A stretch of 7,735 nucleotides of DNA from the NCBI GenBank assembly GCA_020851915.1, contig JADZBT010000009.1, forward strand, positions 1-7,735, read 5' to 3'. The notes beneath the pieces were generated by a model. It was not told the DNA's origin and did no database searches. It saw only the letters and a list, made by a program, of their open reading frames with translations. The translations under genes and the position numbers were made by a program. Each line of letters opens with the position of its first letter. Position 1 is the stretch's first letter. Positions 1 to 4,704 of the stretch are shown in pieces. Origin of the DNA: Alphaproteobacteria bacterium. GTDB taxonomy: Bacteria; Pseudomonadota; Alphaproteobacteria; Rickettsiales; RI-342.

Positions 1-901
1 CTTTACGGCCCGCAAATACGTTCATCACGCAGCGGTTGCTGCCGCGTACCTGCCGGGTGGAGGGGAGGGAATCGCCGGGTAGTACGGTGACGAAGGGTTC
101 GTCCTTGTAGGTCTTCTCCAGAATGGCCTTGATCTCCGCCGCGCTCTTGCCGGTGACGTAGAGCGTCGAGAGGATGCCACGGTTCATGGGCATGAGGTGC
201 GGGGTGAAGGTGATTTCCACATGCGCGCCGGCGGCCACGGAGAGCTCCTGCTCGATCTCCGGCGTGTGGCGATGGTTGCCGATGCCGTAGGCGTTGATGC
301 CCTCGTTCAGCTCGGTGAAGAGGTTGGCCTCTTTCGCCGCGCGGCCTGCGCCGGTGATGCCGGATTTGGAATCGGCGATGATGGCGTTTGCGTCGATGGC
401 TCCGGCCTTCAGCAGCGGCAGCAGCGGCAGCAATATCGAGGTGGGATAGCAGCCGGGGCAGGCCACCAGCCGCGCTTTTTTTATGTCAGCGCGATATTGC
501 TCCACGAGGCCATAGACCGCCTCGGCCTGCAACGCGACGGCGCTATGGGCGTGGCCGTACCACTGGGCATAGCTGGCGACGTCGCGCAGCCGGAAATCGG
601 CGGAGAGGTCGACGACCTTGAGGTGCGCGGGCAGCTTCGCTACGATCTCCTGCGTCGTACCGTGGGGCAGGCAGCAGAATACGGCGTCGATGCCACTCCA
701 GTCCACGGACTCGTGCTTGACGAGGTCAGGGAGGCCAAGCCCCACCAGATGCGGGTAGATGGCGGCGATGGGCTGGCCGGCCTTGCTGTCGGCGGTGAGT
801 GCCTTGATGGCCACGGAAGGGTGATGCCGCAGCAGGCGGATGAGTTCTGCGCCGGTGTAGCCGCTGGCGCCCAGAATGGCGATGGAGAGTTGCTTGGTCA
901 T
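1..901 (-). CDS. argC: N-acetyl-gamma-glutamyl-phosphate reductase, 3' end cut off by window edge
   Basis: ArgC is the NADPH-dependent cytoplasmic enzyme that reduces N-acetyl-glutamyl-5-phosphate to the semialdehyde, the third step of arginine synthesis. The first 300 codons are open without a stop. Visible landmarks are the Rossmann-type nucleotide-binding loop GASGYTG at residues 11-17, the catalytic-cysteine motif VACPGCYPTS with Cys at residue 151, a GAGR segment typical of the family, and HRHTPEI with histidines at 210 and 212. Family members run about 340-350 residues, so roughly 40-50 C-terminal residues lie outside the window. The start is the ATG at 899-901, preceded by AAAGG six bases upstream. 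The gene follows rpsI, a common alphaproteobacterial order, but a strong terminator lies between them. I found no convincing promoter of its own, so it may depend on read-through or on a promoter I cannot recognise. Identity is secure. Confidence 0.96.
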   Translation of the reverse strand, partial: MTKQLSIAILGASGYTGAELIRLLRHHPSVAIKALTADSKAGQPIAAIYPHLVGLGLPDLVKHESVDWSGIDAVFCCLPHGTTQEIVAKLPAHLKVVDLSADFRLRDVASYAQWYGHAHSAVALQAEAVYGLVEQYRADIKKARLVACPGCYPTSILLPLLPLLKAGAIDANAIIADSKSGITGAGRAAKEANLFTELNEGINAYGIGNHRHTPEIEQELSVAAGAHVEITFTPHLMPMNRGILSTLYVTGKSAAEIKAILEKTYKDEPFVTVLPGDSLPSTRQVRGSNRCVMNVFAGRK

Positions 902-920
902 GTCGTGCCTTTCTATACAT

Positions 921-1000
921 TGCCATCCCGGCGCAGGCCGGGATCTTATGTATTCTCATGCCACCGGAGAAATGAGATCCCGGCCTGCGCCGGGATGGCA
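921..1000. repeat. Paired hairpin repeat (REP-like), two inverted identical copies
   Basis: Positions 921-946 and 975-1000 are a perfect 26-bp inverted repeat separated by 28 bases. Each arm is itself a hairpin with an 8-bp stem, ATCCCGGC/GCCGGGAT, and a four-base loop. The element lies between the rpsI terminator and argC and ends 19 nt before the argC start codon. A second element with the same architecture is at 3183-3259. Short palindromic repeats of this general build (REP/BIME-like) are known in many proteobacteria; membership of a named family is not established here. Confidence 0.85.
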
Positions 1001-1017
1001 TGTTTGTATTAATATAT

Positions 1018-1051
1018 AAACAAAAAAGGCGCCAGTTGCGTGGCGCCTTTT
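1018..1051 (-). terminator. Intrinsic terminator of the rplM-rpsI operon
   Basis: On the minus strand, 20 bases after the rpsI stop, an 11-bp perfect stem (1041-1051 with 1024-1034, core GGCGCC) with a six-base loop is followed by a run of T with one G interruption (1018-1027). This is a canonical rho-independent terminator. It would separate the ribosomal operon from argC. The plus strand also has T residues after the stem, so weak bidirectional action is possible, but there is no plus-strand gene here to terminate. Confidence 0.9.
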
Positions 1052-1071
1052 CGTTTCGTCTGGACGTCTCC

Positions 1072-1518
1072 TTAACGTTTGGAGAACTGGAAGCTGCGCC
1101 GCGCTTTCTTGCGTCCGTATTTTTTGCGTTCCACTGTACGCGCGTCGCGGGTCAGGAACCCACCGCGGCGAAGCGGCGTGTGCAGCATCGGGTCGTAATT
1201 GTCGAGCGCGCGGCTGATGCCGTGGCGCACTGCGCCGGCCTGTCCGGAGAGCCCGCCGCCTTCGACCGTGCAGTTCACGTCGTAATTGCCGACGCGATCC
1301 ACGACCACGAAGGGCTGGTTCACGATCATCTGCAATACGGGACGTGCGAAATATTTGCTGACATCGCGGCCATTGACCGTGATCTTGCCCTTGCCCTTGG
1401 AGAGCCATACGCGGGCAACCGCATCCTTACGACGGCCCGTGCCATAGGCGCGGCCCAGCTTGTCCATCTTCGGCTTGCGATCTACTTTTACGTCTGCTGC
1501 AACTGCTGCTTCAGCCAT
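1072..1518 (-). CDS. rpsI: 30S ribosomal protein S9 (uS9)
   Basis: Small-subunit protein of the 30S head whose C-terminal tail reaches the P-site tRNA. The 148-residue product has a non-conserved N-terminal extension of about 20 residues, which makes it longer than the ~130-residue E. coli protein and is usual in alphaproteobacteria. It then shows the S9 core: GTGRRKDAVARV, VNGRDVSKYF, the glycine-rich GGGLSGQAGAVRHGISRAL stretch, and a basic tail with KKYGRKKARR ending in the invariant Ser-Lys-Arg. The ATG at 1516-1518 has AAGGATAGG just upstream, and only 11 bases separate it from the rplM stop, so the two genes are cotranscribed. A strong terminator follows. Identity is certain. Confidence 0.99.
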   Translation of the reverse strand: MAEAAVAADVKVDRKPKMDKLGRAYGTGRRKDAVARVWLSKGKGKITVNGRDVSKYFARPVLQMIVNQPFVVVDRVGNYDVNCTVEGGGLSGQAGAVRHGISRALDNYDPMLHTPLRRGGFLTRDARTVERKKYGRKKARRSFQFSKR

Positions 1519-1529
1519 GATCCTATCCT

Positions 1530-1997
1530 TTAGTCTGTCTTTTTGTTCTTGCGATTCTCGCTCGCGAAATCGTACGCAACGGGCGTCTGCGCCGCATGCG
1601 GATGTTCCTTGCCAGCGTATACATAGAGCTTCTTGAACTGCTTGCGCGCGAGCGGGCTGTCTTTCGGCAGCATGCGCTCGACGGCCATTTCGATCACGCG
1701 CTCAGGATATGCACCGCCCAGCACTTTCTGGGGGGTGGTCTCCTTGATGCCGCCCGGGAAGCCGGTGTGACGGAAGTAGCTCTTATCCGTGAGCTTGCGC
1801 CCCGTGAGCTTCACCTTCTCGGCGTTGATGACGATGATGTTGTCGCCGCAATCGAGATTGGGCGAGAAGGTCGGCTTATGACGGCCGCGCAGCATCATCG
1901 CGATGCGCGAGGCCAACCGGCCCAGGATCACGTCTTCCGCGTCGATCACGTACCACTTGGGATCAAGTTCCGACAGTTTTGCTGCGTAGCTGGTCAT
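1530..1997 (-). CDS. rplM: 50S ribosomal protein L13 (uL13)
   Basis: Early-assembling large-subunit protein that binds 23S rRNA. The 155-residue product spans the whole family: a Trp-Tyr-Val-Ile-Asp-Ala opening with LGRLAS, the GDNIIVINAEKVKLTGRK core, YFRHTGFPGG, ERMLPKDSPLARKQFKKL, and YAGKEHPHAAQTP near the C-terminus. A short Lys/Asn-rich tail follows. The ATG at 1995-1997 has only a modest Shine-Dalgarno sequence (GTGAG about eight bases upstream). It is the first gene of the rplM-rpsI operon and is served by the promoter at 2074-2102, which predicts a 5' leader of about 70 nt. That leader has no ribosomal-protein regulatory fold that I can recognise. Identity is certain. Confidence 0.99.
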   Translation of the reverse strand: MTSYAAKLSELDPKWYVIDAEDVILGRLASRIAMMLRGRHKPTFSPNLDCGDNIIVINAEKVKLTGRKLTDKSYFRHTGFPGGIKETTPQKVLGGAYPERVIEMAVERMLPKDSPLARKQFKKLYVYAGKEHPHAAQTPVAYDFASENRKNKKTD

Positions 1998-2073
1998 TGA
2001 ATTATCTCACGTATACAAAGCGCATTACAATAATCTTCACTCCCGGAATAACCCCTACCCGGAAAGGTGGGCG

Positions 2074-2102
2074 AGTATGCCCATCAGGGGGGGTGCTGTC
2101 AA
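2074..2102 (-). promoter_or_regulatory. Sigma-70-type promoter of rplM-rpsI
   Basis: On the minus strand a perfect -35 hexamer TTGACA (2097-2102) is followed after exactly 17 bases by CATACT (2074-2079), a 4/6 match to the -10 consensus. The spacer contains a run of seven C. Transcription would start near 2067, about 70 bases before the rplM ATG. A perfect -35, ideal spacing and a position directly upstream of a highly expressed ribosomal operon make this the best promoter in the window. Confidence 0.75.
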
Positions 2103-2111
2103 TGGGAAAAT

Positions 2112-2200
2112 GGCATTAGGCCTCAGGCATAGGGGATTAGGGGGGTAAAAAGCCAGAAAATGGCGTAATTCTCAGTGCCTAAACCCTAATGCCTAAAGCC
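2112..2200. repeat. Convergent arrays of imperfect 7-bp repeats (consensus GGCATTA)
   Basis: The trxB-rplM gap holds two 35-base arrays of degenerate heptads. Units start at 2112, 2119, 2126, 2133 and 2140 on the plus strand, and at 2200, 2193, 2186, 2179 and 2172 reading on the minus strand. Most units fit GGCATTA or GGGTTTA, resembling telomere-type heptads. The arrays face each other across a 19-base centre that holds a GCCA/TGGC mini-hairpin (2152-2155 with 2161-2164), followed on the minus strand by five T. The arms can pair: 2126-2141 matches the reverse complement of 2178-2193 at 13 of 16 positions, and 2112-2120 matches 2185-2193 perfectly. The structure begins directly after the trxB stop and could act as its transcription terminator. 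Confidence 0.65.
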
Positions 2201-3163
2201 TTAAGCGGCCTTTGCCTTAGCGGTCTGGCTGCTTAAAAACCGTTCCGCTTCGAGCGCCGCCATGCAGCCCGTGCCCGCCGCCGTCACCGCCTGACGGAAT
2301 ACATGGTCCTGCACGTCCCCGGCGGCGAAAATGCCGGGGATCTTGGTGGCCGTGCTGTCGGGCCGGGTGATGAGGTAGCCGGTCTCGTCCATATCGAGGA
2401 TGCCCTTGAAGAGCTGCGTCGTCGGCGCATGGCCGATGGCGATGAATACGCCATGGACCGCCAGCTCGGAGGTCTTGCCCGTCACGACGTCCTTGAGGCG
2501 TACACCGGTGACGCCCAGTGGGTCTTCCGTGCCCAGCACCTCGTCCAGCGTGGTGTTCCACAGTACTTTGATGTTCGCGGTCTTGAACAGGCGCTCCTGA
2601 AGTATCTTCTCGGACTTGAAGCTGTCGCGGCGATGGATGATCGTCACCTGCTTGGCGATATTCGCAAGATAGAGCGCCTCTTCCACGGCGGTATTGCCAC
2701 CACCCACCACCAGCACGTCGCGGTTCTTGTAGAAGAACCCGTCGCAGGTGGCGCAGCCCGATACGCCGAAGCCTTTGAATTTATCTTCCGACGGCAGCCC
2801 CAGATATTTCGCCTGCGCGCCGGTGGCGATAATGATGGCGTCGGCGGTATAGACCGTGCCGGAATCGCCCCACGCGGTGAAGGGGCGCTTCGCAAAATCC
2901 ACTTTGTTGATGCGGTCCATGACCATGTTCGTGCCGACATGCTCGGCCTGAAGGCGCATCTGATCCATGAGCCACGGGCCCTGCACGACGTCGGCGAAGC
3001 CGGGGTAATTCTCGACGTCGGTGGTGGTGGTCATCTGGCCGCCCTGCTCCATGCCGGTGACGAGCGTGGGCGCAAGGCTTGCGCGCGCGGTGTAGATGGC
3101 GGCGGTGTATCCGGCCGGGCCGGAGCCGATGATGAGGACTTTGGAATGTGCGGTGGTGGTCAT
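2201..3163 (-). CDS. trxB: Thioredoxin reductase (NADPH)
   Basis: Cytoplasmic FAD enzyme that passes electrons from NADPH to thioredoxin. The 320 residues match the low-molecular-weight bacterial family in length and order. The FAD loop GSGPAG is at 13-18, followed by ENYPGF at 51-56. The redox-active pair CATC has cysteines at 137 and 140 (CATCDGFF). The NADPH loop GGGNTA is at 154-159, HRRD at 177-180 is the usual 2'-phosphate contact region, and the FAD-closing segment FAAGDV is at 279-284. The ATG at 3161-3163 has AGGGA five bases upstream. The peroxiredoxin gene lies 108 bases upstream in the same direction, with a paired hairpin repeat between, which fits a peroxide-defence pair linked through thioredoxin. 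The 3' side runs into the heptad array. Identity is certain. Confidence 0.98.
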   Translation of the reverse strand: MTTTAHSKVLIIGSGPAGYTAAIYTARASLAPTLVTGMEQGGQMTTTTDVENYPGFADVVQGPWLMDQMRLQAEHVGTNMVMDRINKVDFAKRPFTAWGDSGTVYTADAIIIATGAQAKYLGLPSEDKFKGFGVSGCATCDGFFYKNRDVLVVGGGNTAVEEALYLANIAKQVTIIHRRDSFKSEKILQERLFKTANIKVLWNTTLDEVLGTEDPLGVTGVRLKDVVTGKTSELAVHGVFIAIGHAPTTQLFKGILDMDETGYLITRPDSTATKIPGIFAAGDVQDHVFRQAVTAAGTGCMAALEAERFLSSQTAKAKAA

Positions 3164-3182
3164 GGGATTCCCTGCCGTAGAG

Positions 3183-3259
3183 CCGTCATCCTGCGCGAAA
3201 GCGCAGGATCTCTATCCGTATGTGGAGGGAGATCCTGCGGTCAAGCCGCAGGATGACGG
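3183..3259. repeat. Paired hairpin repeat (REP-like), two inverted copies with compensated stem change
   Basis: Two inverted copies, 3183-3212 and 3229-3259, surround a 16-base centre. The left copy folds as ATCCTGCGC/GCGCAGGAT around a GAAA tetraloop. The right folds as ATCCTGCGG/CCGCAGGAT around a five-base loop. The innermost stem pair is C:G in one copy and G:C in the other, so pairing is kept while sequence changes. The shared skeleton CATCC...GGATCT, with the GATCT ends facing inward, is the same as in the element at 921-1000. The element lies between the peroxiredoxin and trxB and ends 19 nt before the trxB start codon. Confidence 0.85.
3217..3244 (-). promoter_or_regulatory. Possible weak promoter for trxB inside the repeat
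   Basis: On the minus strand TTGACC (3239-3244), which lies in the loop and stem edge of the right hairpin copy, is followed after 16 bases by CATACG (3217-3222), a 3/6 match to a -10. It would start transcription roughly 45 bases upstream of trxB. The -10 match is poor and the alternative is read-through from the peroxiredoxin gene, so this is tentative. Confidence 0.25.
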
Positions 3260-3271
3260 GAGCATTTACAA

Positions 3272-3874
3272 TTACAATTTAGCGGCTTTCTTATCGAGGT
3301 ACTTGGCGACGCCGTCGGCGGTGGGTTTCATGCCCTCGTCGCCGCGATTCCAGCCTGCAGGGCAGACCTCGCCGTTCTCTTCGAAGAATTGCAGCGCGTC
3401 GACCATACGCAGCGCCTCGTCGATGTTGCGGCCCAGCGGCAGGTCGTTCACCAGCTGGTGGCGCACGGTGAAATTCTTGTCGATGAGGAACGTGCCACGG
3501 AAGGCGACCGCATCATTCACCAGCACGTCGTAATCGCGCGCGATCTGCTTGGTGAGGTCGGCCACCAGCGGGTATTTGATGTCGCCGATGCCGCCCTTGT
3601 TGACGGGAGTCTGCTTCCACGCCAGGTGCGTGAAGTGCGAGTCGACGCTCACGCCGATCACTTCCGTGCCACGGGTCTTGAACTCGTTCAGGCGGTTGCT
3701 GAACGCGATGATCTCGGACGGGCACACGAAGGTGAAGTCGAGCGGGTAGAAGAACAGCACGCCCACCTTGCCCTTCAGGTAGGATTTCAGGTTGAATTTA
3801 TCGTTGAAGCTGTTGTCCGGCATCACGGCGGTTGCGGTGAAATCCGGGGCTGTTTTGCCTACGAGTACGCCCAT
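3272..3874 (-). CDS. Typical 2-Cys peroxiredoxin (AhpC/Prx1 family)
   Basis: Thiol peroxidase that reduces hydrogen peroxide, organic hydroperoxides or peroxynitrite, normally recharged by thioredoxin or AhpF. Counting from the chosen start (200 residues), the peroxidatic motif PLDFTFVCPSE has Thr48 and Cys51, the catalytic arginine is Arg126 in RGTFLID, and the resolving Cys171 sits in GEVCPAGW. The C-terminal segment after the resolving cysteine is of the Prx1 type. A GGIG motif (94-97) resembles the GGLG of hyperoxidation-sensitive enzymes, but the C-terminal YF partner reads YL. I prefer the ATG at 3872-3874 to the one 15 bases upstream because GGAGAG (3882-3887) lies seven bases before it and overlaps the upstream ATG. 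With trxB next door and no ahpF in view, TrxB/thioredoxin is the likely reductant. The family is certain; the choice between ahpC and other Prx1 gene names is not. Confidence 0.96.
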   Translation of the reverse strand: MGVLVGKTAPDFTATAVMPDNSFNDKFNLKSYLKGKVGVLFFYPLDFTFVCPSEIIAFSNRLNEFKTRGTEVIGVSVDSHFTHLAWKQTPVNKGGIGDIKYPLVADLTKQIARDYDVLVNDAVAFRGTFLIDKNFTVRHQLVNDLPLGRNIDEALRMVDALQFFEENGEVCPAGWNRGDEGMKPTADGVAKYLDKKAAKL

Positions 3875-3881
3875 GAGTTTT

Positions 3882-3887
3882 CTCTCC
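3882..3887 (-). promoter_or_regulatory. Ribosome binding site fixing the peroxiredoxin start
   Basis: GGAGAG on the minus strand lies seven bases before the ATG at 3872-3874. Because it directly follows the first two bases of the upstream in-frame ATG (3887-3889), that upstream codon has no room for its own Shine-Dalgarno use of this sequence and is probably not the start. Confidence 0.75.
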
Positions 3888-3954
3888 ATGTATGATGAAA
3901 GTTATTCTGTAGCTTCGGGAATCCGAGCGGAGAACCCTAGCCGGGAACGCATAA

Positions 3955-3978
3955 GGGGACAAGGGAAAACCCTGCCCC
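3955..3978 (-). other. Hairpin in the predicted peroxiredoxin mRNA leader
   Basis: The outer GGGG/CCCC arms (3955-3958 with 3975-3978) enclose AGGG/CCCT (3962-3965 with 3970-3973) around a four-base loop, with small bulges between. If the promoter at 3997-4024 is used, this hairpin falls near the 5' end of a leader of about 115 nt. No T run follows it, so it is not an obvious terminator. Its role is unknown and it may be incidental. Confidence 0.35.
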
Positions 3979-3987
3979 GATATAAGA

Positions 3988-4004
3988 TTTAGAATTAATC
4001 TAAG
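3988..4004. promoter_or_regulatory. Irr-box (ICE)-like palindrome over the peroxiredoxin promoter
   Basis: The plus strand reads TTTAGAATTAATCTAAG. From memory, the alphaproteobacterial iron control element bound by Irr is TTTAGAA-N3-TTCTAAA. This site matches 12 of 14 defined positions: the whole left half-site and five of seven in the right. It overlaps the proposed -10 at 3997-4002, where a bound regulator would block RNA polymerase. No binding protein is encoded in the window, so the assignment rests on sequence likeness only. Confidence 0.4.
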
Positions 4005-4024
4005 TTAATGAGGGGGGATGTCAA
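3997..4024 (-). promoter_or_regulatory. Promoter of the peroxiredoxin gene
   Basis: On the minus strand a perfect TTGACA (4019-4024) is followed after 16 bases by TAGATT (3997-4002), a 4/6 match to the -10. The spacer begins with a C-run, as in the rplM promoter. It lies just after the stop of the preceding hypothetical gene and predicts a leader of about 115 nt before the peroxiredoxin start. It marks the peroxiredoxin as a separate transcription unit from the carB-greA cluster. Confidence 0.6.
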
Positions 4025-4056
4025 GGGGGGTGTCGAGACATTAGACTAAAGCAAGC

Positions 4057-4704
4057 TTAGCCTATCTCATTATGCTGACTTGAATGCTCAAAAGCCAGAG
4101 CTCCATCTACCACTGCTCCTCCTGCAGCAGCAGACCTGGATATCATACTAGCGAACTTTTCCCCACCTATGGAAAAGCAAAATTTTGTAATGTGTTCTTT
4201 GTTAAAGATATCAACATATTTGATAATCCCTACGAAGAATAACCTAAGTTTAGTACCATCTAAAATCGCTTTTACTTGGTCGACAGGAAGAGCGTGCGAA
4301 TTAACAGTATATCCTTTGTGTGCGGCAGCCGGAAATAAAGTGGTGCTGCTTGCGATCATAGCTTCATTAATTTTTGGAAAATCAAAATCCTGTGGGTATG
4401 GCAGTGCAAACATCCCGGAAAACACTCTCACCTTTGTAGCAGGAGTCTGACCAGCATTATGGAGGCTGTATGTAATCTCAATGGGCTGCACTTCACCAAA
4501 ATTAAATATTCCAATAGGCTGAATGCTTACATAGGCTCTTAACTGCCGTTCAGAAGTAATTTCTGCGCCTTTCACCAAATCTCTGGTAGCCTTCCACAGA
4601 AAAACCGTAGCTACGCCAATAATAACCGTAAATACAGCGATAATCTCTTCGGCGTTGAGTTCGCTAATAAAGGACTCAAAAGGCACGAAAGGATTACAAA
4701 TCAC
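4057..4704 (-). CDS. Membrane-anchored hypothetical protein
   Basis: A 215-residue protein with one predicted transmembrane helix at about residues 21-38 (IIAVFTVIIGVATVFLW), followed by a polar stretch and ERQLRAYVSI at 52-61. The remaining ~150 residues are globular and include HNAGQTPAT at 82-90. Many proteobacterial hypothetical proteins share this layout of a helix, a short ATRDLVKGAE-like linker, RQLRAYV and then an N-x-G-x-TPA strand. I know of no assigned function. The start is a GTG overlapping the stop of the upstream gene in GTGA, with GGGAG eight bases upstream, so translation is probably coupled. Base composition is clearly more AT-rich than the neighbours on both sides, suggesting later acquisition. 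There is no signal peptidase site, so it should remain anchored; which side the domain faces is unclear. Confidence 0.75.
   Translation of the reverse strand: MICNPFVPFESFISELNAEEIIAVFTVIIGVATVFLWKATRDLVKGAEITSERQLRAYVSIQPIGIFNFGEVQPIEITYSLHNAGQTPATKVRVFSGMFALPYPQDFDFPKINEAMIASSTTLFPAAAHKGYTVNSHALPVDQVKAILDGTKLRLFFVGIIKYVDIFNKEHITKFCFSIGGEKFASMISRSAAAGGAVVDGALAFEHSSQHNEIG

Noticed and set aside
409..433. AGC/GGC-rich triplet repetition in argC
   Set aside because: It encodes a Leu/Pro-rich segment right after the catalytic-cysteine helix in the correct frame; likely chance codon repetition, not a functional repeat.
197..1012. 271-codon open frame on the plus strand opposite argC
   Set aside because: Mirror of argC in GC-rich DNA; the argC frame carries the catalytic motifs, and the plus-strand translation shows no recognisable family and runs into the repeat and AT-rich spacer.
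1000..1533. Plus-strand open frame of 177 codons opposite rpsI
   Set aside because: It runs through the terminator hairpin and the reverse of a certain ribosomal protein gene.
2068..2083. TGGGC/GCCCA inverted repeat near the rplM promoter
   Set aside because: It straddles the -10 and upstream spacer, so it would be only partly transcribed; a five-base arm length is easily chance. Not called as a leader structure.
2303..3256. 317-codon open frame on the plus strand opposite trxB
   Set aside because: Antisense shadow of trxB, which is complete with FAD, NADPH and CATC motifs; the antisense product is low-complexity and matches no family I know.
3272..3889. Peroxiredoxin start at the ATG 3887-3889
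   Set aside because: GGAGAG overlapping that codon is correctly spaced for the ATG at 3872-3874, and the shorter form matches the usual family N-terminus.
4020..4059. Possible terminator after the hypothetical gene
   Set aside because: Only a five-pair, partly wobble CTAAG/TTTAG hairpin without a T run; too weak to call.
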